A stretch of 64,000 bases of DNA from Planctomycetota bacterium (GTDB taxonomy: Bacteria; Planctomycetota; UBA1135; GCA-002686595). The position numbers were made by a program, and so were the translations under genes. Shown here piece after piece: positions 51,466-61,060 of this stretch (the first letter of the stretch is position 1; every line of letters begins with the position of its first letter). Below the pieces are notes generated by a model. The model searched no databases and was not told the origin of the DNA. It was given only the letters and a program-made list of their open reading frames with translations. The stretch lies in contig DUBE01000043.1 in the NCBI GenBank assembly GCA_012960475.1, positions 1-64,000 on the forward strand, in the 5' to 3' direction.

Positions 51466-54192
51466 TCACTCGCTGGACTCTTCAGAATCGCCGACCGCCT
51501 GGGCTTTCTTGTCGGCCTTTTTCTTGCCCGTCTTCTTCTTACTGGCTTTCTTCTTGACGGTTTTCTTCTTCTTGGCCTTCTTCTTTGCTTTCTTGGGCTT
51601 CTTCTTGCGCCCCTTGCGTTCCTTGGCTGCGGCAAGCAAATCCAGGGCCCGGTCCAAAGGAAAGTCCTTGGGCTCACCCGCTTCCTTCGGCAAGGACCCG
51701 TTGTCCTCGCCGTCGGTCACATAGGGGCCATAACGACCGTCCAAGATCCTGAGTTCCACACCGTCGAGTTCCTTGACTTCTCCATAGGTATGCAGAACTT
51801 TGGGCTGCTGTCTGCCGCGAGCCGTGCGGGGCTCGGCCAAGAGTTGCAAGGCACGGCTTAGATCGATTTCTAACACGCTGTCTGTGTCTTTCAGACTGCG
51901 AGAATCCTTCAAGCGGGTAACGTAGGGTCCATAACGGCCGAGGCGCGCCACAACATCCTCTCCAGCCTCATCCTTGCCCAGGGTTCGTGGCAGAGACAGC
52001 AAGCGCAAGGCCAGCGGCAAGTCCACGTCCTCCACCTTCATGTCCTTCAGCAGGGAGACCATCTTGGGCTTCTCCTTGCTGCCTTCCTCCTGATCCCCGA
52101 GACGCACATAGGGGCCAAAGCGGCCGGACTTCAGATAGACCGGCAGTTTGCTCTCAGGGTCGATACCAATGGGCTCGTCGCCAAGAGCCTTGTCTTCGAT
52201 CAGTTTCAAGGCCACAGGTACGGTGAGTTCATCGGGGCAAACACCGTCTGGGATCGATGCGGACATCTCACCGCACTGCACATAGGGACCAAACTTCCCA
52301 ACTCGAGCGACAACGCTCTCGCCCTCATCGTTGACCCCAAGAGGAATCGTATTGATCTCTCTGGCATCAACGGTTTCCATGACATTTTCAAGCAACTGCT
52401 TGAGGCCCGGACGACCATTTCCAAAGTAGAAAGACTTGAGATAGGGCACTCGCTTGGCTTCGCCCCTGGAAATCGCATCCAGTTGGTCTTCGAGATCCCG
52501 AGTGAATTTGAGGTCAATCAGTTCTTTGAAGCTCTCCTCCATGAGCCTGACCACTGCAAAAGCCGTGAAAGTAGGTACCAGAGCGGTGCTTTTCTTGAAG
52601 ACATAACCACGGTTCTGGATCGTATCGATGATTGAAGCGTAGGTAGAAGGACGACCGATACCCTCTTCCTCCATGTACTTGACCAGGCTGGCTTCGGTCA
52701 AACGCGCCGGCGGCGTAGTGTGGTGCTCTTCAGCGGCGAGAGCGTCCAACCCTAGTGCCTGGCCGACCTCGACAGGGGGCAAGACCGTCTCTTTGTCGCT
52801 CAACGCAGCGCTTGGATCATCCGTGCCTTCCACATAGGCACGCAGAAAACCCGGCTGATCCCAGACGGTGCCGGTAGCTTGGAATACCACATCAGTATTG
52901 TCTTTCACCTGGCCGCCTACCCTCAGGGTCATGCGACGTCCGACGGCGTCCTTCATCTGACTGGCCAGGGTCCTCTTCCAGATCAACTCATAGAGCCGCG
53001 CCTCATCGCCACCAAGCTTGCTCTTGACTGCGTCAGGATGGGGAGGGGGGTCACCGGCGGGACGGATGGCTTCGTGCGCCTCTTGAGCATTCTTGACCTT
53101 GCCCTTGTAGGTGCGCAGCTTGTCCGGCAGGAACTCCGCGCCAAAGGCCTCAGTGATGCGGGCCCGTGTCTGCTCAATTGCCAAATCGCTCAACGTGACC
53201 GAATCGGTCCGCATGTATGTGATGAAACCGTTCTCGTAGAGCTTTTGAGCTGCACGCATGGTTCGACGAGCGTCAAAGCCGAGCTTGCGGCTGCCTTCCT
53301 GCTGCAGTGTGGAAGTAATGAACGGCGCGGCAGGCTTGCGCGAAACCGGCTTTTCGTCAGCCGACTGTATCTCGAACTTGGAAGAGCCCAACTGACTCTC
53401 CAAGTCCTTCGCACCTTCGGCGGAAAGCAAAGCAACCTTGCCCTTGGCATCCTCTGTCAACTGCCCCGTGTCCGGGTCAAAGTCCCTGCCAGCAGCAACT
53501 CGTTTGCCATCGATACTATTGAGTTTGGCGGAGAAGGCACCTGAACCGGCGCTGAAGGTCGCACTCAAGTCCCAGAATTCCGCTGAGCAGAATTTCATGC
53601 GGTCGCGCTCTCGCTCCACTACCATGCGCACCGCTATGGATTGAACACGCCCCGCGGAGAGCCTTGGCTTGATTTTTCGCCACAGAATTGGCGAGACCTC
53701 GTAGCCATAGATTCTGTCAAGCACGCGTCGAGTTTCCTGGGCATCCACAAGAGAGGTGTCGAGCTCACGGGTCTGGGAAAGGGCCTCGTTGATCGCGCTC
53801 TTGGTGATCTCGTGAAACACCATCCGCTTGAAAGGCACCTTGGGTTTGAGCAACTCCAAGAGGTGCCAGGATATCGCCTCGCCCTCGCGGTCTTCATCAG
53901 TAGCCAGCAGCAGCAAGTCCACTTCCTTGAGCTTCTTCTTCAAGTCAGCAATACGCTTCTTGGCATCACCACGCACCACATAGAGAGGCTCAAACTCCTC
54001 GTCGACCTTTACGCCCAAGCTGGCCCATTTCTCGCCCTTGTACTTGGCGGGAATCTCATCCGCCCCATGAGGCAGGTCCCGCACGTGACCCACCGAGGAC
54101 TCCACCGTGTACTTGTCCGGTAGCCCCTTGAGGAAGTTCCGCAGGGTCTTTGCCTTGGTGGGTGATTCGACAATTACAAGAATTCTTGACAT
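51466..54192 (-). CDS. topA: DNA topoisomerase I with Lys-rich tail
   Basis: Relaxes negative supercoils via a covalent 5'-phosphotyrosine. 908 aa. The Toprim acidic cluster DEDREGE is at residues 99-105 and the active-site Tyr326 in NGFITYMRTDS. No C4 zinc-finger domains are seen; instead there are four Topo_C repeat motifs such as GKFGPYVQCGE, GRFGPYVRLGD, GRYGPYVTRLK and GRYGPYVTDGE. The last about 55 residues are a lysine-rich low-complexity tail, as in actinobacterial-type TopA, probably for DNA binding and processivity. The start is ATG 54192. A candidate promoter lies upstream at 54236-54266. Confidence 0.96.
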   Translation of the reverse strand: MSRILVIVESPTKAKTLRNFLKGLPDKYTVESSVGHVRDLPHGADEIPAKYKGEKWASLGVKVDEEFEPLYVVRGDAKKRIADLKKKLKEVDLLLLATDEDREGEAISWHLLELLKPKVPFKRMVFHEITKSAINEALSQTRELDTSLVDAQETRRVLDRIYGYEVSPILWRKIKPRLSAGRVQSIAVRMVVERERDRMKFCSAEFWDLSATFSAGSGAFSAKLNSIDGKRVAAGRDFDPDTGQLTEDAKGKVALLSAEGAKDLESQLGSSKFEIQSADEKPVSRKPAAPFITSTLQQEGSRKLGFDARRTMRAAQKLYENGFITYMRTDSVTLSDLAIEQTRARITEAFGAEFLPDKLRTYKGKVKNAQEAHEAIRPAGDPPPHPDAVKSKLGGDEARLYELIWKRTLASQMKDAVGRRMTLRVGGQVKDNTDVVFQATGTVWDQPGFLRAYVEGTDDPSAALSDKETVLPPVEVGQALGLDALAAEEHHTTPPARLTEASLVKYMEEEGIGRPSTYASIIDTIQNRGYVFKKSTALVPTFTAFAVVRLMEESFKELIDLKFTRDLEDQLDAISRGEAKRVPYLKSFYFGNGRPGLKQLLENVMETVDAREINTIPLGVNDEGESVVARVGKFGPYVQCGEMSASIPDGVCPDELTVPVALKLIEDKALGDEPIGIDPESKLPVYLKSGRFGPYVRLGDQEEGSKEKPKMVSLLKDMKVEDVDLPLALRLLSLPRTLGKDEAGEDVVARLGRYGPYVTRLKDSRSLKDTDSVLEIDLSRALQLLAEPRTARGRQQPKVLHTYGEVKELDGVELRILDGRYGPYVTDGEDNGSLPKEAGEPKDFPLDRALDLLAAAKERKGRKKKPKKAKKKAKKKKTVKKKASKKKTGKKKADKKAQAVGDSEESSE

Positions 54193-54235
54193 GGTGTTGC
54201 AGCCTCGGACTCCCAGCATCGGGCTGAGGGCGCGG

Positions 54236-54266
54236 ATTCTAGGGGGACTCTAAGCATGTGGGTCAA
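54236..54266 (-). promoter_or_regulatory. Candidate topA promoter
   Basis: On the minus strand, TTGACC (54266-54261) and TAGAAT (54241-54236) form -35 and -10-like boxes with a 19-bp spacer, about 44 bp before the topA start. The spacer is longer than the ideal 17 bp, so confidence is modest. Confidence 0.35.
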
Positions 54267-54473
54267 GCCGGTGCGCGGAAACGGCACGCTGAAGACCATC
54301 TCGACGAGGACACAACCTCATGAGGCGTAAGGACTTAGAAGGAATCCAGAATTCTTGAGGCGGAGCCGCCGCAAAAGCCGACCTGGGGGGCCCCCCCGTC
54401 CCGGCCCCCTCTCCCACCTGCTGCTGGAGACTTCCTTCCCCGTGGGCACCATATATAAGGGCCGGGCTGCGGA

Positions 54474-56156
54474 TCAGCTCCTCACGGCAGCTCGTTCAGC
54501 CCTGCTCTTGGCAGAGGCTTCATGCATGCTGCGCAGGATGCTCTTGCGGGCCGTGCGGTGAGCCGGCATGTGCCCGAGGAGTTCGACCATCTTGTCCGCC
54601 ACGATGGGCCAGGCTGCCACCTCCCGGGCCCACAGATGAGCTGCCTCTTCCATGGCTGCCACCCGCTTGGGATCACTACACAGCTCGGCCATGGCTGCAG
54701 CCAAGAGAGGCACCTCGCCTTCCCCAATCGACACGCGCTTGACCGCCTCATCTGGAAACTCTGCCCATTCAGGCAGGTCCGAGATTATCAACGCCCGGCC
54801 AACCCCCAACGCACGAGCCGCACCCCCGCTTGTTCCCAAGGAAGAGGGACCTCGCAAGTGCACGCAGAAGTCCGCAGCCTGCATCCAACGTAAGGCATCA
54901 TTCTCTTCCACCCAGCCGGTGATTGTCACCAGATCCCCGATGCCTAGCTCTCCGATCAGCGCCTCCACATCACATGATTCCGTCTTCAGAGCTCCGGCCA
55001 ATACGAGTTGGGGCTTGTCCTGCCCAGCGGGTACCTGTTGCAGGATCTGGGCAAATGCCCGCAGCAAGGGTTCGGGGCGTTTGTGTTCTTGAATCGCTCC
55101 AAAACTCACAATCAAATGTCCGGGCCTCGCCCAATCCAGGGCCTTGCGCGCCGCAGCCCGCTCCCCGTTGTCTGTGGCCTGGGGTTGAACCCCATGGGGA
55201 ATCACTCCGATTGGTGTGGCGGCATTGCGGTCAAGAGTAATTCGTCGGCCGACCTCGGTAGAGTGCACAAAGAAGCTATCAGCCCAACGAACAATGGGCC
55301 TCTGAAATGGAAGTAGAAACCGCGCATCAGAAAGCTGGGGACCAGTCAGGGGCAGGAGGGCCGCGGCAGCAATATCAAGGGACTGCCACGCTCCGTCTAC
55401 ATGCACACTGGCCGAGCGCACAAACACTCCGAGCTCACGCAAGTCGCTCACAACTGGCTTGCGCCCGCGAACCTCAAGAGCAAGCTCTGGCTGCGCCTTG
55501 GGATCAAGGCCCAGGGTCTGATCCCCATCCGAAGGTCCCGTCAGGGACAAGACCTCGATCGCCCCCTGGGTGACGGTCAAACGATGGCCCCTGGGCAGGT
55601 GCAGCCCAAGTCTCAGCTTCTCGGTTCCAGCCAAGACGCGTAAGCCCGCACGTCCGGCTGCCCAACGGCCGTCCTTCTCAAAGGCATGCCAACCATGCAA
55701 CAACGCCCCCGCAGTCCCTGCTCCAACGGAATCAGCCCCGCGCTTGCGAGCAGCGAGAGCCTCACGCCAGATCCCCCGTTGCCTCATACCACCGCAGCGC
55801 ATGGCAGCGAGTTGACCGCGCCAGCCTCCGCGCTCAAGTTGGGGATAAGCAGCGGTCATCAGATCAAATAGAACCCAATCGTGCAAAGTCACTACGCCGC
55901 CCAAACGACGCAGAGCAGGAATCATGAATGCGTGGGATCGTTCATTGCCAACCTGAAAGAGAATGCGCTCAGCACTCTTGGGCGTCAGCTTGGCAATGGG
56001 CTGGGCTTCAAAACCACACCAGCTCTTGTCGCCGGAATCATCCGGCAGGAAAGGCAGCAAGGTGACGCGCTCTCCCAAGAACTTACCCAGGGTCTGGGTG
56101 TAGTCGCCAATCCCCGAAGGTTGGGACTCGGACGTGGTAACCAGCGCGAGTCGCAT
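54474..56156 (-). CDS. GT4-type glycosyltransferase with large internal insert
   Basis: A 560-aa protein. The N-terminal segment LALVTTSESQPSGIGDYTQTL and the C-terminal domain, with HLIVSFGAIQEHKRPEPLLRAF, LVTITGWVEENDALRWMQAADFCVHLRGPSSLGTSGGAARALGVG-type motifs (in pieces), fit a GT-B fold of family 4. Between them (about residues 130-290) lies an Ala/Gly/Leu-rich insert not typical of GT4 enzymes, including a beta-rich part (GLHLPRGHRLTVTQGAIEVL). It probably builds surface polysaccharide. Start ATG 56156 is separated by 6 bp from the MetAP stop on the same strand. Confidence 0.8.
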   Translation of the reverse strand: MRLALVTTSESQPSGIGDYTQTLGKFLGERVTLLPFLPDDSGDKSWCGFEAQPIAKLTPKSAERILFQVGNERSHAFMIPALRRLGGVVTLHDWVLFDLMTAAYPQLERGGWRGQLAAMRCGGMRQRGIWREALAARKRGADSVGAGTAGALLHGWHAFEKDGRWAAGRAGLRVLAGTEKLRLGLHLPRGHRLTVTQGAIEVLSLTGPSDGDQTLGLDPKAQPELALEVRGRKPVVSDLRELGVFVRSASVHVDGAWQSLDIAAAALLPLTGPQLSDARFLLPFQRPIVRWADSFFVHSTEVGRRITLDRNAATPIGVIPHGVQPQATDNGERAAARKALDWARPGHLIVSFGAIQEHKRPEPLLRAFAQILQQVPAGQDKPQLVLAGALKTESCDVEALIGELGIGDLVTITGWVEENDALRWMQAADFCVHLRGPSSLGTSGGAARALGVGRALIISDLPEWAEFPDEAVKRVSIGEGEVPLLAAAMAELCSDPKRVAAMEEAAHLWAREVAAWPIVADKMVELLGHMPAHRTARKSILRSMHEASAKSRAERAAVRS

Positions 56157-56162
56157 GAATAT

Positions 56163-57059
56163 TCAACAGGTGGTCAGAATCTCTATACCGTCATTGCCCA
56201 CATACATGGAGTGTTCGGTCTGAGCGACCATCACACCGTCTTCCTCCACCAAGGGAGGGTAACGCACGAGCGAACCCTGGCGCGCGAGCTTGGCAAAGGT
56301 CTCTTCAACAGCCTCGGCAGGGAAGTTCGTGAAGTACCGACGTGCGAAGGGCAGACCACGCCAGGATTGAATTGCGCGCAAAACACCCTTGTCGAGACCC
56401 TTGGCACGCATAGGCGGACGAGACATCATGAAGACCTCGGCCTTGCCCTTCTCATGGATATAGCCTCGACCCGTACTCGCGAAGGGTTCGATGGCAATTA
56501 CAGATCCCACGGAAATGCGACCACCGCCGCGCTCCCCGTAGTTGGGAATCTGGGGCGCTGTATGCACCTTCCAGCGAGCAAGACCGTGCCCTGTCAGATT
56601 GCGCACGGGCTCGAAACCTGCAGCATTGATCGTACGTTCTACTGCAGCGCCGATTTCCCCAGCCCTGATACCGGGTTCCATAGCTGCAATGGCCGCCGTC
56701 AAGGCATCAGAAGATGCTTTGAGCAGGGGTGCCCAACGACCATCGCTGGATAGATCCACCGAACAGGCGGTGTCCCCGATGTAGCCGTCCACATGCACAC
56801 CAACATCAACCTTGACACAGTCGCCTTCCTCATAGGAGGTCTCGTCATTGGGGGGCGAACAGTAGTGCGCGGCGATGGAATTTCGCGAGGACTGGGCGGG
56901 AAAGGCGGGCGCGGCCCCTGCCTGTGCGATGCGCTCTTCAATGCCCTCAAGCACATCGCGCATCAAGACCCCAGGCTTGATTGACTCGCGTGCCCACTCG
57001 CGGCACTCGGCTGCGATGCGGCCAGCTCGCCGGTGACACTCCAAGGCGTAGGTCTCCAT
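56163..57059 (-). CDS. map: Type II (archaeal-type) methionine aminopeptidase
   Basis: A 298-aa enzyme that removes the initiator methionine. The metal ligands are visible: D85 and D96 (KVDVGVHVDGYIGDTA), H158 (NLTGHGL), E191 (IAIEPFA) and E282 (AQTEHSM), with substrate His65 in AAHYCSPPNDE. The insertion of about 60 residues between the third and fourth ligands (GRGYIHEKGKAEVFMM onwards) marks the type II form of archaea and eukaryotes, rather than the usual bacterial type I. It precedes the glycosyltransferase by 6 bp. Presence in a bacterium suggests lateral transfer from archaea or an ancient retained copy. Confidence 0.93.
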   Translation of the reverse strand: METYALECHRRAGRIAAECREWARESIKPGVLMRDVLEGIEERIAQAGAAPAFPAQSSRNSIAAHYCSPPNDETSYEEGDCVKVDVGVHVDGYIGDTACSVDLSSDGRWAPLLKASSDALTAAIAAMEPGIRAGEIGAAVERTINAAGFEPVRNLTGHGLARWKVHTAPQIPNYGERGGGRISVGSVIAIEPFASTGRGYIHEKGKAEVFMMSRPPMRAKGLDKGVLRAIQSWRGLPFARRYFTNFPAEAVEETFAKLARQGSLVRYPPLVEEDGVMVAQTEHSMYVGNDGIEILTTC

Positions 57060-57195
57060 GGACTGATTGTACCCCCCAGAGGCACGTCTCCTGGGACCAG
57101 GCCTCTCTCAAAATGGGGCACAACCCCAGTTCCTACAAGCCGGAAGGGAACTGGAACTGCGCACGACCGAAAACTCAAAGGTGAAGCAACTCCAC

Positions 57196-57558
57196 ATGAT
57201 TGGCCGCCTGCTGCTCGCCAGCACCCTTCTCACGGGCTGCGTAACGGAGCTGGAGTCCAGGCCCTTTCACGGAGACGGGGCACTGATCCAAAGGGCCGAG
57301 GTCACTCAAGTCTGGCACGCGCACTGCTCTGGGGAGTGGGTGGCCATCGCCCGCCAGTATCTTCTTCAAACGGGAAACTCCCACGTGGTAGTACAGAACC
57401 GCTGGGGCCAGGACCTCGGTCTGGTGGATTCCCTGGGACGGGCCTGGCTTTATCGCGCGCATCAGGAGCCCGCCTGGGTGGGTTCGGGAACCGTGCTGCA
57501 GGGAATCAGCTGGATCCTCGACTGCGGCCCAATCGAATTGGTCCCTGGACCGGACTAG
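57196..57558 (+). CDS. Small lipoprotein of unknown function
   Basis: A 120-aa lipoprotein. The signal peptide MIGRLLLASTLLTGC ends in a lipobox with Cys15. The mature part is mostly beta-strand-like (AEVTQVWHAHCSGEWVAIARQ, NSHVVVQNRWGQDLGLVDSLGR) with no recognised family. The start is ATG 57196 with AAAGGTGA 12 nt upstream; the GTG at 57181 is an alternative. It is divergent from the MetAP gene. No function can be assigned. Confidence 0.55.
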   Translation: MIGRLLLASTLLTGCVTELESRPFHGDGALIQRAEVTQVWHAHCSGEWVAIARQYLLQTGNSHVVVQNRWGQDLGLVDSLGRAWLYRAHQEPAWVGSGTVLQGISWILDCGPIELVPGPD

Positions 57559-57794
57559 TTTCCAATAAGCAATATCCTAAGCGCCCGAAGACAGGCTTCC
57601 TGTACGCCTGAGGGGGCCTTCGGCCTTCCCTGGCTCTCCACTGGGGTCCCCAAGACCTTTTTTCCGCCCCACAAGACCGCCGGGCCACGGAATCGACTCA
57701 CAGGCCCGGTTCCCCTCAATCCAGGAGCGCAGATGGCCGACACACTTCCTGTAAGCACTCCCAGTGCACATCTTCCCGCACCTGGACCCCCAAG

Positions 57795-58721
57795 ATGATC
57801 AAGCTTGAAATAGGCGAACGAGTCGGTTCCTACCGCATTGTGGACTTCATTGCCCGCGGCGGATTCGCCCTGGTATATCGCGCTGAGGACGAGAACGGCG
57901 AACAGGTAGCACTCAAGATCGGCGATGTGGCCGGCGGCGGCAGGTATGTGACCCGCTTCCTGGAGATTACTGATGCGCGCCAGCCGGAAGGAATCAGCCC
58001 GGACGAAACCCCCGGCGAGGCAATCTTTTTCCGCCAGGACGGCGTACGCATCGACTTCTTGGATGTGCATGAAATCGACGACCTGATCAAAGCCGAGAGC
58101 AAGATCTTGCGCGAATGCAAGAGCCCCAACGTGGTCAAGGTGCGCGAATGCTTGAAACACGAAGGCCGCCCGGTGCTGGTCATGGACTTTGTACGTGGCA
58201 AGACGCTGCGCGAAAAAGTGCGCGCCCTTGAAGGCATCCGCTTGAACTGGTTCCTGACCGCTGTGCGCTCGTTGAAGCGCCTCAAGGCCAAGGGCAGCCT
58301 GCCCTTCCACGGGGATCTCAAGCCTGAGAATATCCTTATCAAGCCCTCCGGCTCAGTGGTCATGATCGACCCTGCCCTGCGCGGAGACGAGCGCGATGTG
58401 ATCACCACAACGCCACACTACAATCCGCTGCTCCTGCGGGACTCCAAAGCGGATGTGATGGGTATCGGCGTGATGCTCTACGAGATTCTGACAGGTGTCC
58501 TACCCTTCGAAGAAGTCCCCTGGTCCTTCGCGGGCCGTGAGCAAGGTGGCGAAGTAGAGCGCTTGTCTCTGAGCTACTTCCTTTCCTACACCCCGCCCAA
58601 GGACCTCAATCCAAACACCCCTGAGCCCCTTGCTCAGATCGTGTTCCGCTGCCTGACAGTCGTGGAATACGGACTCGACGAACTAGAAGCCGATCTGGTG
58701 GACTTCCTGCGAAAGGAATGA
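57795..58721 (+). CDS. Serine/threonine protein kinase-like protein
   Basis: A 308-aa Hanks-type kinase without a membrane helix. The Gly loop IARGGFALVY (residues 19-28), the ATP-anchoring Lys41 in VALK, the catalytic HGDLKPENIL near 172-181 and the metal-binding Asp in MIDPALRG near 190 are present; the usual DFG is DPA. The activation loop has TTPHYNP and the C-lobe ADVMGIGVMLYEILTGVLPF. An unusual insert (residues about 50-90, DARQPEGISPDETPGEAIFF) lies between Lys41 and the C-helix. All catalytic residues are kept, so it is probably active. It is followed by a strong terminator. Confidence 0.82.
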   Translation: MIKLEIGERVGSYRIVDFIARGGFALVYRAEDENGEQVALKIGDVAGGGRYVTRFLEITDARQPEGISPDETPGEAIFFRQDGVRIDFLDVHEIDDLIKAESKILRECKSPNVVKVRECLKHEGRPVLVMDFVRGKTLREKVRALEGIRLNWFLTAVRSLKRLKAKGSLPFHGDLKPENILIKPSGSVVMIDPALRGDERDVITTTPHYNPLLLRDSKADVMGIGVMLYEILTGVLPFEEVPWSFAGREQGGEVERLSLSYFLSYTPPKDLNPNTPEPLAQIVFRCLTVVEYGLDELEADLVDFLRKE

Positions 58722-58744
58722 CACTACCGCCCCCCGGCACCTTC

Positions 58745-58780
58745 AAGGACCCCCGCTGACACAAGTTAGCGGGGGTCCTT
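58745..58780. terminator. Strong intrinsic terminator hairpin
   Basis: A perfect 13-bp stem AAGGACCCCCGCT / AGCGGGGGTCCTT with a 10-nt loop, between the converging kinase and beta-propeller genes. No long T-run follows on either strand, but the stem is nearly symmetrical, so it could stop transcription from both sides. Confidence 0.75.
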
Positions 58781-58804
58781 GTCACTGGTAGGTCACCGAC
58801 CCGC

Positions 58805-61060
58805 TCACTTCTCTGCCGGTTGCCATAAATCTCCACGACAAGATCCCCGTCCTGTAACAACAAGGGTACGGGACAGAGCCTGACCGCTGCTGACCAACTG
58901 ACCCCCACGGAACAACAGTCGGGCATCGGCATCAGACCAACTGGCTCGCTGAGCGAGCAAGTGCCCCTGCTCCGGATCGATCAGAACCACCAGGGCTTCC
59001 CTTATAGCTGCCATGGGAAGCTTGCCGTCAGGAGGCAGCAGATGGCTCATGGATTGATCACAGGTTCTCAGAAGAGATGCCCCGGCTTCCACCGAAAACA
59101 AGCGCACGCCATGGGTCATGCCCCAAAGGGTCATGTATTCTCCCGAGCGATCAAAGGTCGGGAGCATGGAACTCGGATTTCCACCATCTTCTTCAAGTGA
59201 CCAGGCCAGCGCCCATTCATCACGCACCCGCCAGAGGTAGGTCACAGCCCAGTCTCCGGTAGTAGCCGCAAGTCTCTTGCCATCTGGTGACAGACGTAAA
59301 ACCCGCAATTCGCCGCCGAAAACGAAATCACCTGGACAATCCAGCACATTTCGTTGTTTAAGTTCCGGACCATCAAGGACCAACAGACTGACCTTCGGGT
59401 TTAAAGAGCCGAAGGGGCTTCCACATCCAATGGCAACCCAACTGCCAGTTGGCTCGACCAAGAGACTGGCGCCCCTCTGCTCAGGGGGCAAACTTACGGT
59501 GCTGATTGTTCCACGCCTGATCATTGTCACCTGCGCCTCTTGATCTAGCAGCAGGATGAGCGAACCGTCGCCCACAAGAGCTGCATCGATTACCGGCCCC
59601 AATGAAAGGTCCTCGGGAAGCTTGCCTGTTCCCGGAATCCAGAGGTGCGCTCCAGACCCCTCTGGCCTGATCCTGCCCGGACCCAGCCTGAACTCACGAG
59701 TTCCATGCAAGATTACAGCTCGTCCATCACCTGAGAGAGTTGCGCCATCCCCGCAGGGTTCATCTCCCACTGGGCTTAGATCCTTCAGGTCGTAAAGCAG
59801 AGCTCGACCGGTACGAGTCTCACAAAGAACCCGGTTGCCTCCGGCACTGGCCAAGCGCAAACCAGATCCCAGGGTCACGTTCTTTTGCATTTGCAAGGTA
59901 CGCGGATCCAATAACTCCAAGAGCCCATCCGCATGAGCGCACCAAAGAAGTCCGTCAAGTGTGCGGCCAATATTGATGGGCTTGGAGACACTTGGCCAGA
60001 TGGCCGTATCCTTGCCGTCTCCGCGCAAGGTCAATCGCCTCGCAAGCCCTCGCTGATCTACCCAGGCGAAGGCATCGTCATTGGGGTCATCTGGATCCCC
60101 GCGACTGATCTGAGCAAAATCCCCATGAAGCCTGAAATCAAAGGCCCGCAGGGGACGCTGATTCCTTCGCCAGAGTTCCTCTCCACTGTCGAGGTCAATG
60201 GCGCGCGTATGTTCATGATCGCCAAGCAGCAGCACACCCGATTGAGAATCCAGCCACGCAAACTGATCGGTGGGATATTCCTTCACGGAACTCAAGTCTG
60301 ACAGCCGCAGGCTCTGTGCCTGATTGTGATTGACCAGCAGCAGGAGATCGCGTTCGGGATCGACCCCTACCAGGCTTGCCTGCTCGATTACTTTCCCTCG
60401 CGCCACGATCTTGCCCTGTGCAAGGTCAAGCAACAGGGCCTCGCTGTTCTCCTTGCGACTCACGAGGGCCACAGCCTGGTCGCCGCTCGATACGACGCGA
60501 ATATGAGGATTCGTCCCAAGATCAACTTGATGGCTCACTTCCCCTTGCGGCTTTGTCCATGTGTGCAACCGGCCGCCTTCCAGCCACACTAGGACCTCGC
60601 CATGCGGATCCATGTGGCAGGTCGACCCAAGGCGCGTACCGCGGGACTTGAAGAGCACCTCAAAGGAATCCCCGTCCAACAATTGAAGTTGATCATGAGT
60701 TACCTGCAAGACTCTTGCCAGATTGTCAGAGACAACTGTGCGGCAATAACCCTGTTTGATCATCGCCGGGTACCCCTTGATCCGCTCGCCCGTCACAGCG
60801 TCATGCAGTTCAAGCTGACCGGTGGAACTGGCAAACAAGCAACGTGTGCCAGAGTGGTTAAACCAGGAGGCGCTCCTTCCAGGCGCTCGAGAAATCCCTA
60901 CTGGCTCGCCAGACTGCACATCAAACAGCCAATTGCCTTGTGCTGCCCTCTGCCCATCCGGCGAGAGACTGATCAGGCTGGCTCGCGGAGGTGGGGCATG
61001 CAGAAGAGGGGCCGGCTCCTGCTGTGAACACGCCAATATCAAGATTGCTATCAAGTGCAT
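58805..61060 (-). CDS. Beta-propeller (WD40-like) lipoprotein
   Basis: A 751-aa lipoprotein (lipobox LILAC, Cys11). The mature part is made of many beta-propeller blades with SPDG-type and value/label patterns: SLISLSPDGQRAA, RALYDLKDLSPVGDEP-like stretches, LLLDLAQGKIVAR, RAIDLDSGEELWRR, LSPDGKRLAATTGDW. Two or more propellers of about seven blades would fit the length. There is no enzymatic motif. Such proteins act in the periplasm as scaffolds or sensors. It converges with the kinase gene. Confidence 0.75.
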   Translation of the reverse strand: MHLIAILILACSQQEPAPLLHAPPPRASLISLSPDGQRAAQGNWLFDVQSGEPVGISRAPGRSASWFNHSGTRCLFASSTGQLELHDAVTGERIKGYPAMIKQGYCRTVVSDNLARVLQVTHDQLQLLDGDSFEVLFKSRGTRLGSTCHMDPHGEVLVWLEGGRLHTWTKPQGEVSHQVDLGTNPHIRVVSSGDQAVALVSRKENSEALLLDLAQGKIVARGKVIEQASLVGVDPERDLLLLVNHNQAQSLRLSDLSSVKEYPTDQFAWLDSQSGVLLLGDHEHTRAIDLDSGEELWRRNQRPLRAFDFRLHGDFAQISRGDPDDPNDDAFAWVDQRGLARRLTLRGDGKDTAIWPSVSKPINIGRTLDGLLWCAHADGLLELLDPRTLQMQKNVTLGSGLRLASAGGNRVLCETRTGRALLYDLKDLSPVGDEPCGDGATLSGDGRAVILHGTREFRLGPGRIRPEGSGAHLWIPGTGKLPEDLSLGPVIDAALVGDGSLILLLDQEAQVTMIRRGTISTVSLPPEQRGASLLVEPTGSWVAIGCGSPFGSLNPKVSLLVLDGPELKQRNVLDCPGDFVFGGELRVLRLSPDGKRLAATTGDWAVTYLWRVRDEWALAWSLEEDGGNPSSMLPTFDRSGEYMTLWGMTHGVRLFSVEAGASLLRTCDQSMSHLLPPDGKLPMAAIREALVVLIDPEQGHLLAQRASWSDADARLLFRGGQLVSSGQALSRTLVVTGRGSCRGDLWQPAEK

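Noticed and set aside
54381-54402. GGGGGGCCCCCC palindrome as terminator of the glycosyltransferase gene
   Set aside because: It has no loop and no clear T-run, so it is too weak to list as a feature.
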